From assembly GCA_036377595.1 (NCBI GenBank), contig DASUYB010000162.1, positions 1 to 39,230 on the forward strand: a stretch of 39,230 bases of DNA. The letters are read 5' to 3'. The stretch is from Longimicrobium sp. (lineage in GTDB: Bacteria; Gemmatimonadota; Gemmatimonadetes; Longimicrobiales; Longimicrobiaceae). Within the stretch, counting starts at the first letter, position 1. Every line of letters begins with the position of its first letter. The notes below the pieces were generated by a model. The model made no database searches and was not told the origin of the DNA. It worked only from the letters and a program-made list of their open reading frames with translations. Of this stretch, positions 23,448-30,971 are shown in pieces. The position numbers were made by a program, and so were the translations under genes.

Positions 23448-23642
23448 ATGAACAAGCTGCGGCTGGACCTGAACGGGCTGAAGGTGGAAAGCTTCGCGCC
23501 GGACGCGATGAAGCGTGGAAAGGGCACGGTTCTGGGCTACGACGGCAGCACCTGCAGCCAGGGGTTCACCTGCGGCGTGGCCTCGCGCGGCGAGGAGACG
23601 TACGAGTTCGAGGTGAACACCCGCTACGCCTGCTGCGTCTGA
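23448..23642 (+). CDS. Pinensin-like lanthipeptide precursor A3
   Basis: A 64-residue paralogue with leader MNKLRLDLNGLKVESFAPDA and cysteines at 36, 42, 62 and 63. The core contains STCSQGFTCGVASRGEETY and ends RYACCV. It begins 93 nt after A2 and is preceded by CATGGAGAAAT, a variant of the CATGGAGGGA motif found before A2 and A4. That points to tandem duplication of a unit that includes the translation start region. Confidence 0.8.
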   Translation: MNKLRLDLNGLKVESFAPDAMKRGKGTVLGYDGSTCSQGFTCGVASRGEETYEFEVNTRYACCV

Positions 23643-23709
23643 GCCACCCGGCGTCCCCGCCCGGGTTCCGAGCCCCGGCGGGGGCCGAACCTTTCTCATG
23701 GAGGGATGG

Positions 23710-23901
23710 ATGAACAAGCTGCGGATGAACGTGGACGGTCTGAAGGTGGAGACCTTCGAGGCGGGCGACACGGCGCGGGCGATGGGCACGGTGCGCGCGA
23801 ACGACGGCGGCTGCAGCATTCAGCCCACCTGCGGCAACCCCTCGCGCGGCGAGGAGACGTACGCGCAGGAGGTCGTCACCCGCTACGCCTGCTGCGTCTG
23901 A
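23710..23901 (+). CDS. Pinensin-like lanthipeptide precursor A4
   Basis: A 63-residue paralogue with a more divergent leader (MNKLRMNVDGLKVETFEAGD) and one residue fewer before the first core cysteine (C35, C41, C61, C62). The core has GCSIQPTCGNPSRGEETY and ends RYACCV. I use the second ATG (23710), because the first (23698) adds MEGW, which none of the paralogues has; ATGGAGGGA then serves as ribosome binding site. It is the last of the array and a strong hairpin follows. Confidence 0.78.
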   Translation: MNKLRMNVDGLKVETFEAGDTARAMGTVRANDGGCSIQPTCGNPSRGEETYAQEVVTRYACCV

Positions 23902-23951
23902 CGGAGCGCCGAAATCGCGTATCACCCCGGCGAACCGCGCCCATCACGCAT

Positions 23952-23985
23952 GAAGCCCTTGCATCCGCCCGGATGCGAGGGCTTC
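23952..23985 (+). terminator. Hairpin terminator at the end of the precursor array
   Basis: GAAGCCCTTGCATCC, loop GCCC, GGATGCGAGGGCTTC: a 15-bp stem with a single G-T mismatch, 50 bp after the last precursor stop. The following sequence is only modestly T-rich (GTCGTAGTCTC), so termination strength is uncertain. Confidence 0.7.
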
Positions 23986-24033
23986 GTCGTAGTCTCTGGG
24001 AGATGAAGTAGCCGCGCGCGAAGCGCGCCCAGG

Positions 24034-24063
24034 TCCCTCCCCCAGTCGGTTTTGGGGGAGGGA
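24034..24063. repeat. C5/G5 hairpin repeat, copy 4 (inverted)
   Basis: TCCCTCCCCCA, loop GTCGGTTT, TGGGGGAGGGA: identical stem to copy 1 in opposite orientation. It is flanked by GCGCGAAGCGCGCCCAGG, which corresponds to the sequence beside copy 1. Confidence 0.88.
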
Positions 24064-24204
24064 CAGGCTGTCCGGACACGACGCAGTCGCGCCGGGCAGC
24101 CAGGGAGAGGGCCCCCGCCGGGGTACTTCGCCGCGCCACCACAACGACATCCCCGCGAAACGTCTGCTTGACGCGGTGCGGGGCGCGGACGATTCTATAC
24201 GCCC

Positions 24205-25260
24205 ATGCGCAAGCTCCTCCTCTTCATCGGCGTGCTGCTGGCCGCGCACGTCGCCCTCCTGTTCGTCCGCCCCGGCGGCGCCCAGGCGCCCGCGGCGGCA
24301 GCCGCCGCCAACGGCGGCCACCGGCTCACCGTCGGCATCGTGTTCGACGTGGGCGGGCGCGGCGACAAGAGCTTCAACGACGGCGCCTACCTGGGCGCCA
24401 TGCGCGCCGCGCGCGAGCTGGGCGCCGACGTGCGCCTGGTGGAGCCCGGCGAGGGCTCCGACCGCGAGGCCGGCCTCCGCCTCCTGGCCGCGCAGGGGCT
24501 CGATCTGGTCGTGGGCGTCGGCTTCATCTTCAGCGACGACCTGACGCTGCTGGCGAAGGAGTATCCCGACATCCACTTCGCCGGGGTCGACTACGCGCTG
24601 CAGACGGACGCGAACGGCAACGTCATCCCCCCGCCCCCCAACCTGGCCGCGCTCAAGTTCCGCGAGGAGCAGGGCTCCTTCCTGGTGGGCGCCATCGCCG
24701 CGCTGACCTCGAAGACGAAGCGCGTCGGGTTCGTGGGCGGGATGGACATCCCCCTGATCCACAAGTTCGAGGCGGGCTACAAGGCCGGCGTGCGCGCCGT
24801 GTGCCCCGACTGCCGCGTGATCGCGCAGTACGCCGGCGTCACTCCCGAGGCCTTCCGCAACCCCGGCAAGGGGAAGGAGCTGGCGCTCAGCCAGTACAAC
24901 CAGGGGGTGGACGTGATCTTCCACGCCTCGGGGTCGACGGGGCTGGGGGTGTTCGAGGCGGCGCGGGCCACGCACAAGCTGGCCATCGGCGTCGACGCCG
25001 ACCAGTACGCCGAGGCACCGGGGTACGTCCTCACCAGCATGGTCAAGGGCGTGGACCAGGCCGTGTTCGACGAGGTCGCGAAGGTGCGGAACGGCACCTT
25101 CCACGGCGGCATCGACTGGTTCGGGCTGCGCGAGAACGGCGTGCGCTACGTGTACGACGAGAACAACCGCGCGCTGATCCCCGACTCGGTGCGCGCCCGC
25201 GTGGAGCAGCTCAAGGCCGACATCATCGCCGGGCGCATCCAGGTGCCCAGCGAGCGCTGA
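24205..25260 (+). CDS. BMP-family nucleoside-binding ABC transporter protein
   Basis: A 351-residue periplasmic binding protein. After a signal sequence (MRKLLLFIGVLLAAHVALLF...AQAP) comes LTVGIVFDVGGRGDKSFNDGAY, the BMP/PnrA motif. VVGVGFIFSDDL, HFAGVDY, GSFLVGAIAALTSKTKRVGFVGGMDIPLIHKFEAGYKAG, and YNQGVDVIFHASGSTGLGVFEAA are all characteristic. BMP proteins bind purine nucleosides and deliver them to the ATPase and permeases encoded next. There is no lipobox, so it is probably soluble in the periplasm. It is the first gene of a four-gene importer operon. Confidence 0.95.
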   Translation: MRKLLLFIGVLLAAHVALLFVRPGGAQAPAAAAAANGGHRLTVGIVFDVGGRGDKSFNDGAYLGAMRAARELGADVRLVEPGEGSDREAGLRLLAAQGLDLVVGVGFIFSDDLTLLAKEYPDIHFAGVDYALQTDANGNVIPPPPNLAALKFREEQGSFLVGAIAALTSKTKRVGFVGGMDIPLIHKFEAGYKAGVRAVCPDCRVIAQYAGVTPEAFRNPGKGKELALSQYNQGVDVIFHASGSTGLGVFEAARATHKLAIGVDADQYAEAPGYVLTSMVKGVDQAVFDEVAKVRNGTFHGGIDWFGLRENGVRYVYDENNRALIPDSVRARVEQLKADIIAGRIQVPSER

Positions 25261-25292
25261 GCTTCATCATCCCCCTTCCCTTCCGCGGACCC

Positions 25293-26840
25293 TTGCCTGA
25301 ACAACCATCCGCCGCCCCCGTGGTGCGCATGGCCGGCATCGACAAGAGCTTCGGCCCCGTGCGCGCCAACCGCGGGGCCAGCCTGGAGGTCGGCGCCGGC
25401 GAGATCCACGCGCTGGTCGGCGAGAACGGCGCCGGCAAGAGCACGCTGATGCGCATCCTGAGCGGGATGTTCACCCCCGACGCGGGCACGGTGGAGGTCT
25501 TCGGCCGCGACGTGACCGGGTGGACCACCGCGCAGGCCATCGCCGCCGGCGTGGGGATGGTGCACCAGCACTTCATGCTCGTCCCCACCCTCACCGTCGC
25601 GGAGAACGCGGTTCTCGGCACCGAGCCGCGGCAGGGGCTGGTGCTCGACCGGGAGAAGGCGCGCCGCGAGGTGGAAGAGCTGGCGCGCCGCACCGGCCTC
25701 GCCGTCGATCCCGCCCGCCGCGTGAGCGAGCTGTCCGTGGGCGAGGCGCAGCGGGTGGAGATCCTCAAGGCGCTGCTGCGCGGGGCCAAGGTGCTGATCC
25801 TCGACGAGCCCACCGCCGTCCTCTCGCCGCCCGAGGTGCAGGAGCTGTGGGGGGTGCTGCGGGGATTGAGGGACGAGGGCGCCACCGTCGTCCTGATCAC
25901 CCACCGGCTCGACGAGGTGATGGACATCTCCGACAACATCACGGTGATGCGCGCGGGGACCACGGTTGGCCGCATCCGCACTGCGGAGACCTCGCCCGGC
26001 GACATCGCCCGCGCGATGGTGGGGCGCGAGGTGGCGCTGGCCGCGGAAGCCGATGTCTATCGCCCGGGGAAGACGGCTCCCGGCGCCGCGCCCGCGCTGG
26101 AGGTGCGCGACCTGGTGGTCGGCGCCCACGGCCGCCCGCGCGCGGTGGACGGCGTCAGCTTCCAGGTGCGCCCGGGGGAGATCCTGGGGATCGCGGGGGT
26201 GGAGGGGAACGGGCAGACGGAGCTGATCGAGGCGATTGCCGGCCTCACCCCCGTCACCGCGGGACAGATCCTGCTCGGCGGCGATGACGTCACCGCGACG
26301 GCGGTGCGCGGGCGGGGCGACGCGGGGCTGTCGCACATCCCCGAGGACCGGCACCGGCGCGGGCTGCTGCTCGACTACTCCGTGGCCGAGAACCTGGTCC
26401 TCGGCCAGCAGCACCGCTTCCAGAAGGGGCTGGCGCTCGACCGCGACCGCATCGCCCGCAACGCGGACGAGCAGGTGCGCGCCTACGACGTGCGCCCGGC
26501 CGACCCGGGTCTCCCCGCGCGCGCCCTCTCCGGCGGCAACCAGCAGAAAGTCGTCGTCGCGCGGGAGATGATGCGCGACTTCTCCGTCCTCCTGGCCGCG
26601 CAGCCGACGCGCGGCGTGGACGTGGGCGCGGTGGAGCTGATCCACGACCGCCTGCGCCAGGCGCGGGACGCGGGGAAGGCGATCCTGCTCGTCTCCGCCG
26701 AGCTGAACGAGGTCCTGGCGCTCGCCGACCGCGTGGCGGTGATGTACGGAGGGAGATTCGTGGCGGTGATGCCGCGCGCCGAGGCCAGCGAGGAGGTTCT
26801 CGGCCCCTACATGACCGGCGCGCAGCGGGAGGCCGCGTGA
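25293..26840 (+). CDS. Nucleoside ABC transporter, double ATPase subunit
   Basis: A 515-residue protein with two ABC domains in one chain, as in RbsA and the BMP-type nucleoside importers. The first domain has Walker A GENGAGKST (near 43-51), signature LSVGEAQRV and Walker B VLILDEPTAVLSP. The second domain has a degenerate Walker A (GVEGNGQTEL), signature LSGGNQQKV and LLAAQPTRGVDV in place of Walker B, normal for this family. I start it at the TTG at 25293 for typical length; GTG 25320 is an alternative. It couples ATP hydrolysis to nucleoside uptake with its neighbours. Confidence 0.93.
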   Translation: MPEQPSAAPVVRMAGIDKSFGPVRANRGASLEVGAGEIHALVGENGAGKSTLMRILSGMFTPDAGTVEVFGRDVTGWTTAQAIAAGVGMVHQHFMLVPTLTVAENAVLGTEPRQGLVLDREKARREVEELARRTGLAVDPARRVSELSVGEAQRVEILKALLRGAKVLILDEPTAVLSPPEVQELWGVLRGLRDEGATVVLITHRLDEVMDISDNITVMRAGTTVGRIRTAETSPGDIARAMVGREVALAAEADVYRPGKTAPGAAPALEVRDLVVGAHGRPRAVDGVSFQVRPGEILGIAGVEGNGQTELIEAIAGLTPVTAGQILLGGDDVTATAVRGRGDAGLSHIPEDRHRRGLLLDYSVAENLVLGQQHRFQKGLALDRDRIARNADEQVRAYDVRPADPGLPARALSGGNQQKVVVAREMMRDFSVLLAAQPTRGVDVGAVELIHDRLRQARDAGKAILLVSAELNEVLALADRVAVMYGGRFVAVMPRAEASEEVLGPYMTGAQREAA

Positions 26841-27946
26841 GCACCACCACCGTGCAGCAGACCCCGCCCGCCGCGCCGGAGACCAGGGGCGGCACCGCCG
26901 CCACGGCGTGGCGCGCGCGGCTGGAGGAGGCGCTCCTCCCGCCCGTCGTGGCCATCGTGATCGCGCTGGTCATCGGCGACCTGCTGATCCTCTCCATGGG
27001 CCAGTCCCCCGGCGCCGTCTACCGGCTCCTGCTGGAGGGGACGTGGGGGAACGCCTACGGCTTCGGGCAGGTGCTGTTCAAGGCGACCACGCTGACCTTC
27101 ACCGGCCTCGCGGTCGCGCTCGCCTTGCGGGCGGGGCTCTTCAACATCGGCGCGGAGGGGCAGCTGGCGGCGGGCGGCTTCCTGGCCGCGGTGCTCGGCC
27201 TCGTCCTTCCCGCGGGGACGCCGGGGGTGCTGGCGGTGCCGCTGTGCCTCGTCGCCGCGGCGGTGGGCGGCGGCGCGGTGGGCGCGGTCCCCGGCGCGCT
27301 GAAGGCCCGCTTCGGCGCGCACGAGGTGATCGTCACCATCATGCTGAACTTCATCACCCTGGCGCTGCTGAACTGGATCGTTGCGGCCCATCTCCACGTG
27401 CCGGAGACGCTGCACACGCCCGACATCCACGCGGGCGCCATCCCCCGTCTCGGCGGACCGTTCGCGGGGTCGGCGGCGAACTGGACGATTCTCCTGGCGC
27501 TGATCTCCGCGGCGGCGGTGGGCTGGTACCTGTTCCGCACGCGGCGGGGATACGAGCTGCGCGCGGTGGGGCTGCAGCCGGACGCGGCGGAGTACGCCGG
27601 GGTGCGCGTGGGCGGCGTCTGGCTGCGGGCGATGGCGGTGTCCGGCGCGCTGGCGGGGCTGGGCGGGGTGAACTTCGTGCTGGGCTACAAGCACTACTAC
27701 GAGGACGGCTTCGCGGGCGGCGCGGGGTTCCTGGGGATCGCCGTGGCGCTGGTCGGCCGCAACGATCCGCGGGGCGTGGTGCTGGCGGCGCTCTTCTTCG
27801 CCACGCTGTCGCAGGGCGGGCTGGCGATCAACGCGGTGGTGCCCAAGCAGATGGTGGAGGTGCTGCAGGGGGTGGTGATCCTGGCGGTGGCCGTGGCCGT
27901 GCCCGAGGTGCGGCGACTTCTCCGTCTCCAGCCGCGGAGGGCCTGA
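26837..27946 (+). CDS. Nucleoside ABC transporter permease 1
   Basis: A 369-residue inner-membrane permease. It has about eight or nine hydrophobic helices and the segment LALRAGLFNIGAEGQLAAGGFLAAV, characteristic of BMP/ribose-type permeases. GALKARFGAHEVIVTIMLNFITLALLNW and LGGVNFVLGYKHYYEDGFAGGAGFLGIAVALVGR are typical of the larger permease subunit. Its GTG start overlaps the ATPase stop by 4 nt (GTGA), so translation is coupled. It pairs with the next gene to form the channel. Confidence 0.94.
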   Translation: MSTTTVQQTPPAAPETRGGTAATAWRARLEEALLPPVVAIVIALVIGDLLILSMGQSPGAVYRLLLEGTWGNAYGFGQVLFKATTLTFTGLAVALALRAGLFNIGAEGQLAAGGFLAAVLGLVLPAGTPGVLAVPLCLVAAAVGGGAVGAVPGALKARFGAHEVIVTIMLNFITLALLNWIVAAHLHVPETLHTPDIHAGAIPRLGGPFAGSAANWTILLALISAAAVGWYLFRTRRGYELRAVGLQPDAAEYAGVRVGGVWLRAMAVSGALAGLGGVNFVLGYKHYYEDGFAGGAGFLGIAVALVGRNDPRGVVLAALFFATLSQGGLAINAVVPKQMVEVLQGVVILAVAVAVPEVRRLLRLQPRRA

Positions 27947-27949
27947 GCC

Positions 27950-28831
27950 ATGATCGTGATCACCTTCATCCTGCAGGCCATCCGCATCGCCATCCCCTAC
28001 CTGTTCGCGGCCAGCGGCGGGGTGGTGGCGGAGCGCGCGGGCGTGGTGTCGCTGACGCTCGAGGGGTTCATGCTCTCCGGCGCCTTCTGCGCCACGCTGG
28101 GCTCGTACTACGGCGGGAGCCCGTGGATCGGGCTCCTCTGCGGCGTCGCGGGCGGGCTGGTGATGGGGCTGCTGCACGCGGTGGCGTCGATCCGCTACAA
28201 GGCCGACCAGATCGTGGTGGGGATCGCCATCAACCTGCTGGTCGTCGGCCTGACGCGCTTCTTCCTGCACCTAGCGTTCGACAGCTCGTCCAACTCGCCG
28301 CGCGTCCCCGGCTTCGGGGGCGAGAACGCGGGATCGGGGCTGATGGCGCTCGTCTCCAACCCGCTGGTGTGGCTGGGGATCGCGCTGGTGCCGGCGATGG
28401 GATGGCTGATGTACCGCACCCCCTTCGGCCTGCGCGTCCGCGCCGTGGGCGAGCACCCGCTGGCGGCCGAGTCCGTGGGCGTCCCCGTCCCCCGCGTGCG
28501 CTACCTGGCGGTGGCGATGAGCGGGGTGCTGGCGGCGCTGGGCGGGGCGTACCTGGCGCTCGACCAGCACCAGTTCACCGACCAGATGACGGCGGGGCGC
28601 GGCTACGTGGCCCTGGCGGCGGTGATCTTCGGGCGATGGGACCCGGTTCGCGCCGGCATCGCCTGCCTCTTCTTCGCCGCCGCGGAGACGCTGCAGATCC
28701 AGCTGCAGGGGCTGCAGGCCATCCCCAGCCAGTTCGTCTCGATGATCCCCTACGTGCTGACGATCATCGCGCTGGCCGGCATCGTGGGCCGCAGCGTGCC
28801 GCCCGCCGCGCTGGGGCGGGCGGAGGATTGA
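27950..28831 (+). CDS. Nucleoside ABC transporter permease 2
   Basis: A 293-residue permease, the smaller partner of the channel. The segment ERAGVVSLTLEGFMLSGAFCATLGS is the counterpart of the NLGVEG motif of this family. IRYKADQIVVGIAINLLVVGLTRFFL, GLRVRAVGEHPLAAESVGVPVPRVRYLAVAMSGVLAALGGAYL and AGRGYVALAAVIFGRWDP are all conserved. It starts 3 nt after permease 1. Together with the binding protein and ATPase this is a complete importer for purine nucleosides or similar compounds. Confidence 0.94.
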   Translation: MIVITFILQAIRIAIPYLFAASGGVVAERAGVVSLTLEGFMLSGAFCATLGSYYGGSPWIGLLCGVAGGLVMGLLHAVASIRYKADQIVVGIAINLLVVGLTRFFLHLAFDSSSNSPRVPGFGGENAGSGLMALVSNPLVWLGIALVPAMGWLMYRTPFGLRVRAVGEHPLAAESVGVPVPRVRYLAVAMSGVLAALGGAYLALDQHQFTDQMTAGRGYVALAAVIFGRWDPVRAGIACLFFAAAETLQIQLQGLQAIPSQFVSMIPYVLTIIALAGIVGRSVPPAALGRAED

Positions 28832-28886
28832 GGCGCGACACGCGAGTGGGATCGATCGTCAGTACGCGGGTTTTCGGCGTGACAAT

Positions 28887-28934
28887 GCGAGTGAACTCGC
28901 GGCTACAACGACACACAGTCCGCCTTCGCGGACT
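28887..28934. repeat. Two adjacent short hairpins
   Basis: GCGAGT-GA-ACTCGC at 28887-28900 and AGTCCGC-CTTC-GCGGACT at 28917-28934. They lie between the permease and the MaoC-like gene. Their close pairing looks like an interspersed repeat unit, but only one copy exists in this window. Confidence 0.55.
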
Positions 28935-28981
28935 TCGCGCTTGACGGGCTGTGGTGCGGTGACCGGAAGGCGGGTGCGGCG

Positions 28982-29446
28982 GTGAGCTTCAGGGTTCCAC
29001 GCGAAGACCGCTGGTTCGAAGACTACGAGCCGGGCTCGGTGCACGAGTTCGGCTCGATTGTCGTGCGCGAGGAGGAGGTGCTGGCGTTCGGGCGGAGGTT
29101 CGACCCGCAGCCGTTCCACACCGACCCTTCCGCCGCGGCGGAGACGGAGTACGGCGGGCTGATCGCCAGCGGGTGGCACACGGCTGGGCTGATGATGCGG
29201 CTCTACTCCGACCACTATCTCTCGAAGGTGGCCACGCTCGTCTCCCCCGGCGTCGACGACCTGCGCTGGCTGAAGCCCGTGCGCCCGGGCGACGAGCTGG
29301 TGCTACGCGTGACCGTCGCGGAGGCACGGCGTTCGCGAAGCAGGCCGGACCGCGGCCTGGTGCGCTCCGACGTCGAGGTGCTGAACCAGCGCGGCGAGGT
29401 GGTGATGACGCTCAGCGCGCTCAACTTCTTCCGCACGCGCCCATAA
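28982..29446 (+). CDS. MaoC-like hydratase/dehydratase
   Basis: A 154-residue single hot-dog domain protein resembling MaoC-type (R)-hydratases, which add water to enoyl-CoA. FDPQPFHTDPSAAAETEYGGLIASGWHTAGLMMRL contains the family Asp-His active-site pattern and the GGLIASGWHT element. The C-terminal VLNQRGEVVMTLSALNFFRTRP is typical. Substrate cannot be assigned. The start is GTG, with a weak ribosome binding site. It stands alone between the importer and the copper-protein-like gene. Confidence 0.9.
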   Translation: MSFRVPREDRWFEDYEPGSVHEFGSIVVREEEVLAFGRRFDPQPFHTDPSAAAETEYGGLIASGWHTAGLMMRLYSDHYLSKVATLVSPGVDDLRWLKPVRPGDELVLRVTVAEARRSRSRPDRGLVRSDVEVLNQRGEVVMTLSALNFFRTRP

Positions 29447-29656
29447 CCATCGGCCGGCGCCGGGCGCGGACAGCGTTGTTAAACGGGCGCCGGAGAGGTA
29501 CCATGGTGACCATTCTTCGGTCGCGGGCGGATGATGACGGTGGTGATTCGCGCGGCGCAGTCGGTCTGGAATCATCTTTCCCCTTCATTCCTTCCCCTTC
29601 GCAATCTCGCCGGAAATCCTGCGCATGCATCCCCCTCTCAGTCCGAGGGCCGTAGC

Positions 29657-30721
29657 ATGACCATGACGAAAGGCCAGGTCCGCTTCCTGGCCGCGGCCCT
29701 GCTCTGCGCGACGGCCGCGCGCTCGCAGCCGGCCGTCGAGCACGGCGGCGGGTCGCCCACGAGAGCCACCGCCACGCCGGCGGTGCACGTGTACGCCGAC
29801 CGCGCGCGTGGCGAGCTGGTTGTGGAGTCGCGCGCGGTGGACCTGGCCGCGCGCTCGGGGCACGCGCAGGTCCTGCCCGTGCAGGCCGCGTCGCCGGTGG
29901 GCGGCTGGCTGCATGGATACGCGGTGGAGCTGGTGGACGCGCGCGGGCGCGTGGTTCCGCGCCAGATGCTGCACCACGTGATCGTGGTGGTGCCGAACCG
30001 GCGCGGGCTGTTCAACCCCATCATGCTGCGGATCGTGGCCGCGGGGCACGAGACGCCCGAGGTGCGGCTCCCGTCGATGGTGGGCTACCGGCTGCGCCGC
30101 GGCGATCCGCTGCTGATCGCGGGGATGCTGGACAACGAGAGCGCGTCGGCCTACCGCGGCGTCCGCATCCGCGTGCGCATGCCGCTGAAGCCGGCCGACG
30201 CGTGGATCCGCCCCATCAGCATCGTCCCCTTCTCGATGGACGTGATGCCGACCGGCACCCAGCGCGCGTGGAACCTGCCGCCCGGCCGCACGCAGCGGTC
30301 GTGGGAAGGGAGCCCCGCGGTGGCCGGGCGCATCCTGGGGATCGGCGGGCACCTGCACCGCTACGGCGTGGCGCTGCGGCTGGAGGACGTGACCGCCGGG
30401 AAGACGCTGTGGGTCGGCCGGCCCGAGCGCGACCCGTCGGGCGAGGTGCTGCGGATGCCGACGCACACCTTCCTGCGCCCGGTTTCCGTGCGCCCCGACC
30501 ACCGCTATCGCCTGACGGCCGTGTACGAGAATCCCACCGGGCGCATGATCCCCGGCGGCGGGATGGGCGCCGCGGGCGGAGCGGTGATCCCCGCAGATCC
30601 GGCGCGCTGGCCGGCCATCGACGCGCGCAGCCAGGAGTACCAGCTGGACCTGCGCGCCAACTCCACCGACCCCGCCGCACATTCCGGCGACATGCACGGG
30701 ATGCCGGGGATGCATCATTGA
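29657..30721 (+). CDS. Secreted PHM-like protein, candidate copper protein
   Basis: The 354-residue product starts with a Sec-like signal (KGQVRFLAAALLCATAARSQP). Three segments resemble peptidylglycine alpha-hydroxylating monooxygenase (PHM): H106-H107 in QMLHHVIVV, RLPSMVGYRL (like PHM RLPxGVGFRV) and H232-x-H234 in GGHLHRYG. A later M297 or M303 (GRMIPGGGM) could be the Met ligand. The third His of the PHM CuH site would align near M157, so catalysis is uncertain. The C-terminus HSGDMHGMPGMHH is Met/His-rich, as in periplasmic copper-binding proteins. I use the ATG at 29657. The efflux operon downstream does not clearly fit a copper pump. Confidence 0.6.
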   Translation: MTMTKGQVRFLAAALLCATAARSQPAVEHGGGSPTRATATPAVHVYADRARGELVVESRAVDLAARSGHAQVLPVQAASPVGGWLHGYAVELVDARGRVVPRQMLHHVIVVVPNRRGLFNPIMLRIVAAGHETPEVRLPSMVGYRLRRGDPLLIAGMLDNESASAYRGVRIRVRMPLKPADAWIRPISIVPFSMDVMPTGTQRAWNLPPGRTQRSWEGSPAVAGRILGIGGHLHRYGVALRLEDVTAGKTLWVGRPERDPSGEVLRMPTHTFLRPVSVRPDHRYRLTAVYENPTGRMIPGGGMGAAGGAVIPADPARWPAIDARSQEYQLDLRANSTDPAAHSGDMHGMPGMHH

Positions 30722-30971
30722 AGCGCGGCCGCTGATCTCCCCGGCCGCGGTGAATTCCCATCGCCGCCGAACCTTGGCGAAGTGCATCGTCGCAGACCCG
30801 GGCGGCGAATCTCACCGTCTCGATCCACTCCGGCGCAGTGTTTGCCGAACCCGGAGTCACGCCGCGTCCCACCCGCGGCGTCGCACTCGATCCGGGTAAC
30901 GGCGCGGATGCGCCAGGCTGAATCCCCGGATTCGGCATCACACGGCGTTTCAACACCGGGCCGGGAGTCCG
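30722..30971. other. 250-bp gap before the efflux operon
   Basis: I see no gene or strong hairpin. A short perfect palindrome (GAATCCCCGGATTC) lies around 30,920, and the efflux operon promoter should be here, but no confident motif stands out. Confidence 0.4.

Larger units (their letters stand above)
23902..24204. other. Gap after the precursor array
   Basis: The gap holds the array-end hairpin (23952-23985) and the fourth copy of the C5/G5 hairpin (24034-24063). No gene is credible. The promoter of the downstream importer is probably in the last 80 bp, where TTGACGCGGTG and GATTCTATA suggest a -35/-10-like pair. Confidence 0.5.

Noticed and set aside
22893-23901. The precursor array as a CRISPR-like or simple tandem repeat
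   Set aside because: The similarity is at protein level with ribosome binding sites and stops in place. There are no short identical repeats with unrelated spacers.
24168-25292. N-terminal extension of the ABC ATPase ORF into the BMP gene
   Set aside because: This part is a different frame over the binding-protein gene and resembles no protein. The ATPase begins near 25293.
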